Part shown: piece by piece, positions 28,288 through 37,227 of the stretch
Layout of the letters: every line of letters starts with the position of its first letter
Position numbering within the stretch: position 1 is the first letter of the stretch
Source of the DNA: Pseudoprevotella muciniphila
GTDB taxonomy: Bacteria > Bacteroidota > Bacteroidia > Bacteroidales > Bacteroidaceae
NCBI RefSeq assembly: GCF_003265305.2
Contig: NZ_CP033459.1
Location: forward strand, 1,302,001-1,366,000
DNA length: 64,000 nt
Direction: 5' to 3'
Made by a program: the position numbers and the translations under genes
Notes under the pieces: model-generated
What the model was told of the DNA's origin: nothing
Seen by the model: the letters and a program-made list of their open reading frames with translations, nothing else
The model's database searches: none

Positions 28288-29429
28288 TAGTGATACTGTT
28301 TTAATACATGGTATTTCATATTCCTTAGTGAAAGTGTATCCTTATATAAAATTTCTAATCTAAAGTTAAGTATTAAGGTCATATTCAATATGGCCTTTAT
28401 GTTCTTCATTTAATCTTGAACTATCATTTTAGGAAATAACGTAAAATGAAATAAATAATTTTGAAATGTAAACTTGTCCCGTTTTTTGTTAACTCTTTAT
28501 TGTAAACTATATTCAGGGCAAGTCAGTTCGAGGGTGTTCACGGGTGTTCACAGTGTTCATGGGTATTCACGGTGTTCACGCGTTCACGATGTTCATTTCT
28601 CCATAGCGTGAACACGTGAATATTTTGGTGTTAAATCATCAAGGTGAAAATTTCTGCGAGCATCAAGTTTATTATTTTAATGATATCAGTATATATTTAT
28701 TTTGATAAGTATCAAGAAAAGAAATGCTAATACAAAAACGTGAATAGGCAGTATATCAAGAATAAAACCACTGATTTCGCGGATGACACAGATTTTTTCC
28801 TCCATAAATTATCCATAAATTAAACCACGAATTAATCACGTAACCGAGCTTTGCTCGCTTGCCTCAGCAAGAATTAAACATATAATTTTATGAATAATTT
28901 ATGGGCAATTTATGTCCATTCGTGGAGAACAAGCGTCACGTCCTTCATGTCCTTCGCGGGCAAGAAACTACTGAACTCACGTCAAGGTTATTAACTTGAT
29001 ATGATATTATTTATACTTGATACTATTTTATTCTTGATATTATCTCAAAGGCACCCGATGGAGAAAACGGCGATGTACTGTGTTTGATGAAAAGATTAAA
29101 ACACGTTTGGCAATAGAGTACGGTTAATAAATATCTTCTATAGGGATAGTCTAAAGAATATGTAAATTGATGATATAAGTTCATGTTCACGTGTTCACGC
29201 TATGGAGAAATGAACACCGTGAACGCGTGAACACCGTGAACACCATGAACGCTTACAGAAACAAAGAAAATGAAGAAGGGCGCAGACACCCGCGCTGAAA
29301 CGGTTTTATTGCAGGAACATGTTGTTCCCTTTATTTTTGATCTTTGCAAAATGTTCATTCAAAAAAGCATTTCCGTCAACTCGTGTTTATAAATTCTTAG
29401 TATTGTAAAAATTTTAAATAATTTTAAGT
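28288..29429. repeat. 1.1-kb non-coding island with 65-base inverted arms
   Basis: No gene is visible. Arms at 28556-28620 and 29186-29250 are near-perfect reverse complements, built of GTTCAC-type units and sharing the centre TTTCTCCATAGCGTGAACAC. Inside are further nested inverted pieces, such as TATCAAGAATAAAA near 28755 answered by TTTTATTCTTGATA near 29030. There is also repeat-like text (CACTGATTTCGCGGATGACA, AATTTATGTCCATTCGTGG) of the kind scattered through Bacteroidales genomes. It resembles a miniature mobile element or a composite of several. Confidence 0.75.
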
Positions 29430-29472
29430 ATGTTTTTACGATTTGTATCTGAATTGTTTAAACATATTTTGT

Positions 29473-29480
29473 TAATTTTG
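29473..29480 (+). promoter_or_regulatory. -7 box of the IMP cyclohydrolase gene
   Basis: TAATTTTG matches TAnnTTTG and lies 39 bases before the ATG at 29520. It excludes the longer in-frame start at 29430, which lies upstream of this box. Confidence 0.55.
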
Positions 29481-29519
29481 CAAACTGAACATTTTTATAA
29501 CAAAACAAGATATATTTTA

Positions 29520-30116
29520 ATGGCCGAAACAAAGAAAATCAAGACAGCCCTTATTTCTGTATTTCACAAGGACGGTTTGGATGACCTTCTGAGCGCTCTT
29601 CACGCCGATGGTGTGGAATTTTTGTCAACCGGTGGCACACAGCAGTTCATTGAATCACTGGGTTTCCCCTGCCGCAAGGTGGAGGACGTTACGGGCTACC
29701 CCTCCATTCTTGGTGGCCGCGTAAAGACGTTACACCCCAAGGTATTCGGTGGCATATTGGGTCGGCGCGGACTGGAAGGCGATGTGGAACAGATGGAGAG
29801 TTACGACATTCCTGCCATAGATCTTGTTATCGTTGACCTCTACCCCTTCGAGCAGACCGTTGCAAGCGGTGCGAGCGAGGCGGACATTATTGAGAAAATC
29901 GACATCGGCGGCATCAGCCTTATACGCGCAGGTGCAAAGAACTTCAACGATGTAGTCATCATTCCCTCCAAAGCCGAATATAAGCCATTGCTCGAGATTG
30001 TGAAGGCACAAGGCGCATCCACCACGCTGGAACAACGCCGCGAGTTCGCCACAAAGGCTTTTGGTGTGAGCAGCCATTACGACACAGCCATCCACAACTG
30101 GTTTTCCGGCAAATAA
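29520..30116 (+). CDS. Stand-alone IMP cyclohydrolase (PurH N-terminal half)
   Basis: Protein of 198 residues from MAETKKIKTALISVFHKDGL, equal to the MGS-like IMP cyclohydrolase domain of PurH: LSTGGTQQFIE, GYPSILGGRVKTLHPKVFGGIL, VIVDLYPFEQTVASG, IEKIDIGGISLIRAGAKNF and the closing KAFGVSSHYDTAIHNWF. It catalyses closure of FAICAR to IMP, the last step of purine synthesis. It stops exactly at the domain border; the AICAR transformylase half (about 300 residues in bifunctional PurH) is absent and does not follow. It lies 46 bases before mreB in the same direction. The clean end suggests a real split enzyme rather than a frameshift. Confidence 0.88.
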   Translation: MAETKKIKTALISVFHKDGLDDLLSALHADGVEFLSTGGTQQFIESLGFPCRKVEDVTGYPSILGGRVKTLHPKVFGGILGRRGLEGDVEQMESYDIPAIDLVIVDLYPFEQTVASGASEADIIEKIDIGGISLIRAGAKNFNDVVIIPSKAEYKPLLEIVKAQGASTTLEQRREFATKAFGVSSHYDTAIHNWFSGK

Positions 30117-30162
30117 GACACGTTAATCAAAAAACAGAAAAAGACTCTACCATCAAGATATT

Positions 30163-31251
30163 ATGGCAAAATTCAGCACATTCAAGATATTTGAGAAGTT
30201 TGAGAGCCTGAAGAACAGCCGCTTCCTCTCCAACCTCTTTTCGTTCACACAAGAACTCGCCATGGACCTCGGCACGGCGAACACCGTCATCATCAGCGAC
30301 GGCAAGATTGCCGTAAACGAGCCATCGGTAGTAGCCCTTGACGTACATACCGACAAGATGGTGTCCGTTGGCGGACAAGCCAAGTTGATGTATGAGAAGA
30401 CGAACAGCAAAATTCGCGTGGTCCGTCCGTTGCGCGATGGTGTGATAGCCGACTTCAACGCCTGCGAACAGATGATGCGCGGCCTCATCCGCATGGCTAA
30501 TGACGGCAAACACCTCTTCACCCCGAGCCTGCGCATGGTGATAGGCGTACCGAGCGGCTCAACAGAAGTGGAACTGCGCGCTGTACGCGATTCTGCGGAA
30601 CATGCCGGCGGACACGACATCTTCCTGCTCTACGAGCCTATGGCTGCCGCGATAGGTATTGGCCTCGACGTGGAAGCCCCTGAAGGCAACATGATTGTTG
30701 ACATTGGCGGTGGCACCACGGAGATTGCAGTAATTTCGCTCGGCGGCATCGTATCGAACAACAGTATCAAGATGGCTGGCGACGACTTCACCACCGACAT
30801 TCAGGAATACATGAGCCGCCAGCATAACGTGAAGGTCAGCGAGCGTATGGCAGAGCGCATCAAGATCAATGTTGGTGCTGCCCTGACCGACCTCGGTCCC
30901 AACGCACCTGAGGACTACCTCGTGCATGGTCCTAACCGCATCACAGCCCTCCCGATGGAGGTGCCGGTATGTTATCAGGAGATAGCCCACTGCCTGGAAA
31001 AATCCATTTCGAAAATCGAAGCCGCTGTGCTCAGTGCGCTTGAAAACACACCACCGGAACTCTATGCCGACATATACAACAACGGCATCTACCTCACCGG
31101 TGGCGGTGCTCTGCTTCGAGGTCTCGACAAGCGCCTCAAGGACAAGGTAGGCATCAACTTCATCGTGGCAGACGACCCATTGCTCTGCGTGGCAAAGGGC
31201 ACGGGCATTGCGCTGAAGAACACGGAGCGCTTCCAGTTCCTCATGCGATAG
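30163..31251 (+). CDS. mreB: Rod-shape determining protein MreB
   Basis: Actin-like ATPase of 362 residues that guides lateral wall synthesis. Visible motifs are phosphate-1 AMDLGTANTVII, PSVVALDVHTDKMVSVGG, VIGVPSGSTEVELRAV, phosphate-2 NMIVDIGGGTTEIAVISLGG and the adenosine loop IYLTGGGALLRGL. The N-terminal extension of about 30 residues before the first strand is longer than in E. coli. It is first in mreB-mreC-mreD-mrdA-rodA. Confidence 0.96.
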   Translation: MAKFSTFKIFEKFESLKNSRFLSNLFSFTQELAMDLGTANTVIISDGKIAVNEPSVVALDVHTDKMVSVGGQAKLMYEKTNSKIRVVRPLRDGVIADFNACEQMMRGLIRMANDGKHLFTPSLRMVIGVPSGSTEVELRAVRDSAEHAGGHDIFLLYEPMAAAIGIGLDVEAPEGNMIVDIGGGTTEIAVISLGGIVSNNSIKMAGDDFTTDIQEYMSRQHNVKVSERMAERIKINVGAALTDLGPNAPEDYLVHGPNRITALPMEVPVCYQEIAHCLEKSISKIEAAVLSALENTPPELYADIYNNGIYLTGGGALLRGLDKRLKDKVGINFIVADDPLLCVAKGTGIALKNTERFQFLMR

Positions 31252-31287
31252 AACACATATAATACTGAAAAAAGGTTTTGAAAAAGG

Positions 31288-31333
31288 GGTGGTTCCTCTA
31301 ATTGGCATATAGAAGACAATTAGCGGAATCACC
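31288..31333 (+). promoter_or_regulatory. Imperfect hairpin between mreB and mreC
   Basis: GGTGGTTCCTCTAATTG (31288-31304) pairs with CAATTAGCGGAATCACC (31317-31333) with two mismatches across 12 bases. There is no T run, so it may be an mRNA processing or stability element that lowers downstream expression relative to mreB. Confidence 0.45.
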
Positions 31334-31414
31334 CTCAAATAACAAAAAAAGAAGACATTCCTCTCTCTCCACTGACCGTGCTGCCTAAGCAGGCACATCC
31401 AGTAAAAATGCACG

Positions 31415-32290
31415 ATGAGAAATCTGATTGAGTTATTCCATAAGTACAACTACGTATTCCTCTTTGTCCTCTTGCAGGCAGTGAGCATGTTCATGTTGTT
31501 CAGTTTCAACGACTATCAGGGCAGTGTGGCACTGACATCTGCCAATTCTGCCGTGGCCACAGTTGACCGCCTGTATGGCGACATGGAAGCCTATTCCAAA
31601 CTTAAAGGCACCAATGCCTCGCTGACCGACTCCATCACCCGTCTTCAGATGGAAAACAGCGTGCTGCGTCGGGAACTGGCAGCCGCCAAGCGCGACACGG
31701 CAGCCACAGAGCGCGAGGTGCTCAACACGCTCAACAAATACAGGCTCATCCCCGCCCTCGTTGTGTCGAACAGCAATTCCGACGACCTGAACAACTACAT
31801 CATCATCGACAAAGGCGAGCGCGACGGCATCAAGGAATATTATGGCGTGGTGTCGGGCGGCGGCGTGATAGGCATTGTCAGCCTCGTAGGAGAGCGCTAT
31901 TCGCTGGTGATACCTGTAGTAAACAGAAAATCGAGCATCAGTTGCCGTATTCGCGGCAAGGACTATTTCGGCTACCTGGGCTGGGACGGCGGCAAGAAAC
32001 TCTACGGCTACGTGGACGACATTCCTCGCTATGCCGACGTGAAAGTGGGCGACTGCATAGAGACAAACGGCTACTCCGAGATTTTCCCACCGGGCATCTT
32101 CATCGGCAGGGTTACACGCATTGACGATGCCCCCGATGGTCAGTCCTACCGCCTCATCGTCAATCTGGGCATCGACTTTGCCAACCTGCGCAACGTTAAT
32201 GTCATCGCCTCGTCGTTCAGGGCAGAAGTTGACACCCTGCGCAATCATGCAGCCATCATAGACGGGTCGGCAGAAGAAAAGAAACCCTAA
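31415..32290 (+). CDS. mreC: Rod-shape determining protein MreC
   Basis: Protein of 291 residues with one N-terminal membrane helix (NYVFLFVLLQAVSMFMLFSF), a coiled coil at about residues 65-105 (LTDSITRLQMENSVLRRELAAAKRD is the heptad region) and a periplasmic beta domain containing GVVSGGGVIGIVSLVGERYSLVIPV, GYLGWDGGKKLYG and IFPPGIFIGRV. MreC links MreB filaments to the PBP2-RodA wall synthase. It lies in the mre operon. Confidence 0.93.
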   Translation: MRNLIELFHKYNYVFLFVLLQAVSMFMLFSFNDYQGSVALTSANSAVATVDRLYGDMEAYSKLKGTNASLTDSITRLQMENSVLRRELAAAKRDTAATEREVLNTLNKYRLIPALVVSNSNSDDLNNYIIIDKGERDGIKEYYGVVSGGGVIGIVSLVGERYSLVIPVVNRKSSISCRIRGKDYFGYLGWDGGKKLYGYVDDIPRYADVKVGDCIETNGYSEIFPPGIFIGRVTRIDDAPDGQSYRLIVNLGIDFANLRNVNVIASSFRAEVDTLRNHAAIIDGSAEEKKP

Positions 32291-32311
32291 AGCCATGAAG
32301 AAAGAAACAGT

Positions 32312-32839
32312 ATGATTAAAACCGTATTATATCGCGTCAAGTGGTTTTTCTTGCTGTATTTCCTGCAAGTCATCCTCTTCAACCATATCCACATCTTCGG
32401 ATATGCCACCCCCATGACGTACATCTTCTTCTTCATGATGCTCCCCAGCAACACACGTCATTGGATTTACGTGGCGCTCGGTTTTGCCATGGGTTTCCTA
32501 ATCGACCTCTTCACGAACACCCCCGGTGTGGGCGCTTCAGCGGTATGCATCACCGGTTTCTGCACCCCTTGGCTGCTCAAACTCTTCGCACCTTCGGGCT
32601 ATGCCTTTGAGGAGCCTTTCGAGCCATCATCGAGGACAATGGAATGGCTGCCGTTCATCCGCTTCACTGTGGCTATGGCATTGGTCAACACTTTTGCTTA
32701 TTATCTGATAGAATCCTTCTCGTTCTTCAACATCGGTTTCTTATTGCTCAGCACACTCCTAAGCACCTTAATTACTGTGGTTTTCGTCTGCGGCATAGAA
32801 TTCCTGAAGAACGGCACAAGCAAGAAGAAAGCCCCTTAA
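32312..32839 (+). CDS. mreD: Rod-shape determining protein MreD
   Basis: Protein of 175 residues with five to six membrane helices (FFLLYFLQVILFNHIHIFG, LGFAMGFLIDLFTNTPGVGAS, IGFLLLSTLLSTLITVVFV). The D-L-F-x-x-x-P-G-x-x-A pattern is typical of MreD. It lies between mreC (21 bases) and mrdA (12 bases), which supports the assignment of this poorly conserved family. Confidence 0.9.
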   Translation: MIKTVLYRVKWFFLLYFLQVILFNHIHIFGYATPMTYIFFFMMLPSNTRHWIYVALGFAMGFLIDLFTNTPGVGASAVCITGFCTPWLLKLFAPSGYAFEEPFEPSSRTMEWLPFIRFTVAMALVNTFAYYLIESFSFFNIGFLLLSTLLSTLITVVFVCGIEFLKNGTSKKKAP

Positions 32840-32851
32840 CAACACCTGCGA

Positions 32852-34765
32852 ATGCCAAACACGCTGAAATTCACGAATCGAAAGTATGTAATAGGCGGTA
32901 TTGCAATCTGCATCATCGCCATTTACGTCATCCGGCTTTTTGCCTTGCAGATGCTCGACAACACCTACAAGCAGTCTGCCGATTCGAATGCTGTGCGGCG
33001 CGACGTGTTGTTCCCTTCCCGCGGTCAGATACGCGACCGCAACGACTCCCTGCTGGTTTACGACGAATCGTCCTACAACATCATGGTCAACATGATGGAG
33101 CAGCATGGTGTGGACACACTCGAATTCTGCAAGACCCTCGGCATCACGAAGCAGGACTACATCAACAAGATGCTTGATATTAAGGACGACAAGAAGAACC
33201 CTTCCTACTCTCGCTACAAGCCACAGGTGTTCATGACACAAATCAAGCCTGAGGACATCTCCGTGCTCCGCGAAAAACTGTTCCGCTTCAAGGGCTTCTA
33301 CGTTGAGCGCCGCTCCATGCGCCACTATGCCGGCAGCGTTGGTGCACACATCCTCGGCGATGTGGGCGAAGCGAGCGAGAACGACATCCGCGAGGACTTC
33401 TACTATCAGAACGGCGACCTCATCGGCAAGTTGGGCGTTGAGCGTTCGTACGAAAAGGAACTGCGCGGCGAGAAAGGCGTACAACTCATGATGCGCGATG
33501 TGCGTGGCCGTACCCTCGGCCGCTATAAGGACGGGCTCTACGACACGAAGCCTGTGCCCGGAAAGGACATCAAACTGACCATCGACATCAAGTTGCAGGA
33601 GTTGGCAGAACGTCTGCTTCAGAACAAACTCGGCGCCATAGTTGCCATAGAACCCCAAACCGGTGAAGTGCTCTGCATGGCATCATCGCCCACATTCGAC
33701 CCACAGCGCATGGTGGGACGGGAACGCGGCAAATATGTGCAGGAACTGACCAAGGACTCCATGCGTCCGATGTTCAACAGAGCCATCATGGGTGCCTATC
33801 CCCCGGGATCGACGTTCAAACCCACACAAGGACTGATAGGTCTGCAAGAACACATCATCACGCCCAACACCTCCTTCTCCTGCAACCATGGTTTTGAGAT
33901 GAAAGGGCTTCATCTGAACTGCCACAGCCATCCCGCGCCGCTAAGCCTCGTGCCCGCGCTCGGCACATCGTGCAACGCCTTCTTCTGCTGGAACCTCTAC
34001 CGCATGTTTAAGGACCGCGAGCATTTCACCTCTCAGGACGAAGCGATGACACGCTGGAAGGACCACCTCGTCTCCATGGGCTATGGCTACCGTCTTGGCA
34101 TCGACCTGCCCGGCGAAAAGCGAGGCATGATTCCTAATGCGCAGTACTACGACAAATACCTGAAGAAATGGGGACCGCTGAGCGTCATATCCATCTCCAT
34201 CGGACAGGGAGAGGTAACAGCCACACCGCTACAGATAGCCAACCTGGCAGCAACGATAGCCAATCGCGGCTATTTCTACACGCCCCACGTGGTGAAGGAA
34301 GTGGCAGGCGGACGCATCGACCCCAAATTCAGCGAAAAGCGCAACACCACCATCGATGCAGGCTACTACCGCTACATTGTGGCTGGTATGCGTAGCGCCG
34401 TGATGAAAGGCACCTGCGTCAACGCTGCCATACCCGGCATCGAGGTATGCGGCAAGACCGGTACGGCACAGAACCACGGCAAGGACCACTCGGCATTTAT
34501 GGGATTTGCACCGATGAACGAGCCGAAAATCGCCGTGGCGGTATATGTAGAGAATGGCGGATTCGGGGCTGTATTCGGTGTGCCTATCGGGAAACTCATC
34601 ATGGAACAGTATCTCAACGGCGAACTCTCGTCCGAATCGAAGTCGCAAGCCTCCGAGATACAGCACAAGCGCATCGACTATTCCGCACAGAGCATGAGGC
34701 GCGAGCGCGAGAAAGAACGCCAGAAGAAAGCCGCCCGCGAGAACAAGCGCAGAAAACAAAACTAA
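32852..34765 (+). CDS. mrdA: Penicillin-binding protein 2 (elongasome transpeptidase)
   Basis: Protein of 637 residues. An N-terminal membrane anchor (GGIAICIIAIYVIRLFALQML) and PBP dimer domain (SRGQIRDRNDSLLVYDES, MRHYAGSVGAHILGDVGEAS) lead to the transpeptidase: active-site serine in YPPGSTFKPTQG, S-x-N in GTSCNAFF, and CGKTGTAQNHG. The C-terminal 30 residues are strongly basic (RREREKERQKKAARENKRR). It cross-links peptidoglycan during elongation with RodA, encoded next. Confidence 0.96.
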   Translation: MPNTLKFTNRKYVIGGIAICIIAIYVIRLFALQMLDNTYKQSADSNAVRRDVLFPSRGQIRDRNDSLLVYDESSYNIMVNMMEQHGVDTLEFCKTLGITKQDYINKMLDIKDDKKNPSYSRYKPQVFMTQIKPEDISVLREKLFRFKGFYVERRSMRHYAGSVGAHILGDVGEASENDIREDFYYQNGDLIGKLGVERSYEKELRGEKGVQLMMRDVRGRTLGRYKDGLYDTKPVPGKDIKLTIDIKLQELAERLLQNKLGAIVAIEPQTGEVLCMASSPTFDPQRMVGRERGKYVQELTKDSMRPMFNRAIMGAYPPGSTFKPTQGLIGLQEHIITPNTSFSCNHGFEMKGLHLNCHSHPAPLSLVPALGTSCNAFFCWNLYRMFKDREHFTSQDEAMTRWKDHLVSMGYGYRLGIDLPGEKRGMIPNAQYYDKYLKKWGPLSVISISIGQGEVTATPLQIANLAATIANRGYFYTPHVVKEVAGGRIDPKFSEKRNTTIDAGYYRYIVAGMRSAVMKGTCVNAAIPGIEVCGKTGTAQNHGKDHSAFMGFAPMNEPKIAVAVYVENGGFGAVFGVPIGKLIMEQYLNGELSSESKSQASEIQHKRIDYSAQSMRREREKERQKKAARENKRRKQN

Positions 34766-34792
34766 CAACTCATCCCACCAACGGACAGAACA

Positions 34793-36268
34793 ATGAGCAC
34801 ACCACTGCAAACACTCACCGCACGTAAGTCGACATTCTCGGTTGACTGGCTCGTCCTGTTGCTCTATCTGACACTTATCGTGTTCGGATGGCTCAGCGTG
34901 TGCGGTGCGAGCCATGAATTCGGCGATACCGACATTTTCAGTTGGTCGAGCCGATCAGGCAAGCAGTTGGTTTGGATTATATGCTCGTTCGGATTAGGTT
35001 TCTGCCTCCTCATGATTGACGAGAAATACTTCGACATGCTGGCAGCCTTCCTATATGTGTCGATGATGTTGCTGCTGCTTATCACGCCCTTATTGGCTAC
35101 CAACACCAAGGGGTCGCTCTCGTGGATAAAATTAGGCCCCGTTAGCCTTCAGCCGGCAGAATTTGCGAAATGTGCCACCTCTCTCGCTGTGGCAAAAATG
35201 TTCAGTCAGTTCGGTTTCTCTTTAGGCAAACGTAAAGACCTTCTCAGGGCGGTGGGGCTCGTTATGCTCCCGATGGTGCTCATCGTCATGCAGCGCGAAA
35301 CGGGTTCTGCGTTGGTTTACCTCGCTTTCTTCCTTGTGTTCTACCGCGAAGGCATGTATGGCAGTGTGCTATTCTGTGTGTTCGCCGCGGTGCTTTATTT
35401 TGTGGTGGGTCTGCGCTATGCCAACGACATCATGCCCGCCACTACTGCCTCTGTGGGCGAATACGTTGTGCTCGTACTGATATTCTTTTTCACCATAGGG
35501 TTTATCCACACCTACCTGCCGCGCGAAAGGCTGCGTAAGCCCTTAATATATGGTGTGGGCTGCTCAATAGCGGCTTATCTCTTCTCGTGGATAGTGAAGC
35601 CCTTCGATGTGAGTATCGTGCAGATCATCATTCTCGTTATGATGATATTCTATCTGCTTTGGCAGGGACTTACACTCCACAAACGCGCCTACCACCTCAT
35701 TGCCGTCTTTGCCATAGGGTCGGTATGCTTCCTCTATGCCTCCGACTTCGCGCTGAACAACGTGCTTCAGGAGCACCAGCAGCAGCGCATCAATGTGCTT
35801 CTCGGCATCGACTCGAGTGTAACCGGCGCGGGCTACAATGTGCATCAGAGCAAGATAGCCATCGGTTCGGGCGGCCTGCACGGGAAAGGCTTCATGAACG
35901 GCACTCAGACCAAACTGAAATATGTGCCCGAGCAGGACACCGACTTCATTTTCTGCACAGTGGGCGAAGAGCAAGGCTTCATCGGTTCGGCAGCGGTGCT
36001 CAGTCTGTTCCTGGCGCTGATACTTCGACTGATATGGCTGGCAGAACGACAAAGCACCATCTTCGGGCGAGTCTATGGCTACTGCGTGTTGAGCATATTG
36101 TTCTTCCACGTCTTCATCAATGTGGGCATGGTGATGGGCCTGACACCAGTCATCGGCATACCATTGCCGTTCTTCAGTTACGGCGGTTCCTCGCTATGGG
36201 GATTTACCATCCTGCTATTCATCTTCCTGAGAATGGATGCCTGCGACCGCGTGCGACTCCATGTATAA
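34793..36268 (+). CDS. rodA: RodA peptidoglycan polymerase
   Basis: SEDS-family glycosyltransferase of 491 residues with about ten membrane helices. Signature parts are WIKLGPVSLQPAEFAKCATSLAVA (with the family's Q-P-x-E-x-x-K), the large loop with GSGGLHGKGFMNGTQTKLKYVPEQDTDFIF and GLTPVIGIPLPFFSYGGSSL near the C-terminus; the catalytic aspartate lies in this class of loop. It polymerises glycan strands with PBP2. The protein is longer than E. coli RodA because of extra helices in the middle, usual for Bacteroidetes. Confidence 0.95.
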   Translation: MSTPLQTLTARKSTFSVDWLVLLLYLTLIVFGWLSVCGASHEFGDTDIFSWSSRSGKQLVWIICSFGLGFCLLMIDEKYFDMLAAFLYVSMMLLLLITPLLATNTKGSLSWIKLGPVSLQPAEFAKCATSLAVAKMFSQFGFSLGKRKDLLRAVGLVMLPMVLIVMQRETGSALVYLAFFLVFYREGMYGSVLFCVFAAVLYFVVGLRYANDIMPATTASVGEYVVLVLIFFFTIGFIHTYLPRERLRKPLIYGVGCSIAAYLFSWIVKPFDVSIVQIIILVMMIFYLLWQGLTLHKRAYHLIAVFAIGSVCFLYASDFALNNVLQEHQQQRINVLLGIDSSVTGAGYNVHQSKIAIGSGGLHGKGFMNGTQTKLKYVPEQDTDFIFCTVGEEQGFIGSAAVLSLFLALILRLIWLAERQSTIFGRVYGYCVLSILFFHVFINVGMVMGLTPVIGIPLPFFSYGGSSLWGFTILLFIFLRMDACDRVRLHV

Positions 36269-36298
36269 ATACAGCAACCTATCCGCAAAGCAAATGCC

Positions 36299-36811
36299 AT
36301 GACGCAACAAGATAACGACAAGAAAAAGAAGATATTCCTCATCATAGGTGTAGGCGCCGTCCTGCTGCTCTTCATACTGCCTGCAAAGTATGCAGCCAAT
36401 TCGAGACATACTGCTGCTGACAAATCTTCTGCCGAGAATGCACCGATAGCCATTCCCGACGTGGAAGAGACCGATACAGACAGCATACCCTTCGTCTCTT
36501 CTTCCATACCCGACTCCACACTCCACAACGATTCGCGCACTCCCGAGACCATGGGGCTTGAGGACGGCTATCGCAGCGGCATGGCAGACGGCAAGTCGCG
36601 GCTGTCGAGCGGGAAAAACGATGACAAAGGACCACAAAAGTCGCCGCAAGAGCAAAAGACATACACAGACAACTACCGCCGGGGCTATCAGGAAGGCATT
36701 GCTAAGAGCAAGGAGGGCGAACAGGCTCTCGATGCCAAAAATGACACACGAACCATAGAAGAAATGGCTGCAGAAGCCAGCAGTACCATACAAGGGGCTG
36801 TCATGGACTGA
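36299..36811 (+). CDS. Small membrane-anchored protein after rodA
   Basis: Protein of 170 residues with a lysine-rich start (DKKKKK), one membrane helix (IFLIIGVGAVLLLFILPA) and a soluble acidic domain. Two related motifs occur, LEDGYRSGMADGKSR and DNYRRGYQEGIAKSK, an internal Y-R-x-G-x-x-x-G repeat. No family is recognised. It starts 30 bases after rodA and is probably the last gene of the elongation operon. Confidence 0.75.
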   Translation: MTQQDNDKKKKIFLIIGVGAVLLLFILPAKYAANSRHTAADKSSAENAPIAIPDVEETDTDSIPFVSSSIPDSTLHNDSRTPETMGLEDGYRSGMADGKSRLSSGKNDDKGPQKSPQEQKTYTDNYRRGYQEGIAKSKEGEQALDAKNDTRTIEEMAAEASSTIQGAVMD

Positions 36812-36840
36812 ATACAGTGGATAGTGGAGAGTAATATTTA

Positions 36841-37128
36841 CGTATGAGCTCCGGCGGAGCGATACAGCATAGGCAGGGGTGAAAGGAGCAAAGCGACTGA
36901 AACCCCTGTTATATGCAGTGAGAGAATGTGAGCCCGGTATGGGCGGCACAGAAATGTGAGCCCGGTATGGGCGGCACAGAAAAGTAATCACCACTTTTTG
37001 CTCCATTCTGTATCGCTCCGCCGGAGCTCCAATTGACGTTGTCATCATAACAGGGGTTCCATTCACTCCGCTCCGCTCCGTTCATTTCACCCCTGCCTAT
37101 GCTGTATCGCTCCTCTGGAGCTCATACG
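36841..37128. repeat. GAGCTCCGG inverted-repeat element
   Basis: The left arm (36841-36884) starts CGTATGAGCTCCGGCGGAGC and ends GGCAGGGGTGAAA. It is the reverse complement of the right arm (37085-37128) with two mismatches. A third, inverted copy of the core GAGCTCCGGCGGAGCGATAC lies at about 37009-37030, and ACCCCTGTTAT near 36902 is answered by ATAACAGGGGT near 37047. Two adjacent copies of TGTGAGCCCGGTATGGGCGG are in the centre (36927-36978). It has the character of a REP/MITE element; no gene is inside. Confidence 0.8.
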
Positions 37129-37214
37129 TTATTTCCACTCTCAACTATCCTCGACACACTCCACTACAGCATCAGTAAGCCGGAGCTCATACATTATTTC
37201 CACTCTCAACTATC
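37118..37214. repeat. 33-base direct repeat at the edge of the element
   Basis: GGAGCTCATACGTTATTTCC... at 37118-37150 recurs at 37182-37214 with one change (G to A). It partly overlaps the right arm of the inverted element and ends just before the copA stop. Confidence 0.8.
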
Positions 37215-37227
37215 TCACGACTGTCAA

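Noticed and set aside
28533-28620. GTTCAC-type repeats that look like a CRISPR array
   Set aside because: Units are 6-9 bases and contiguous, without regular spacers, and no cas genes are nearby; they form part of an inverted-repeat arm.
30559-31449. 296-codon minus-strand open frame
   Set aside because: Antisense to mreB; the MreB reading is certain.
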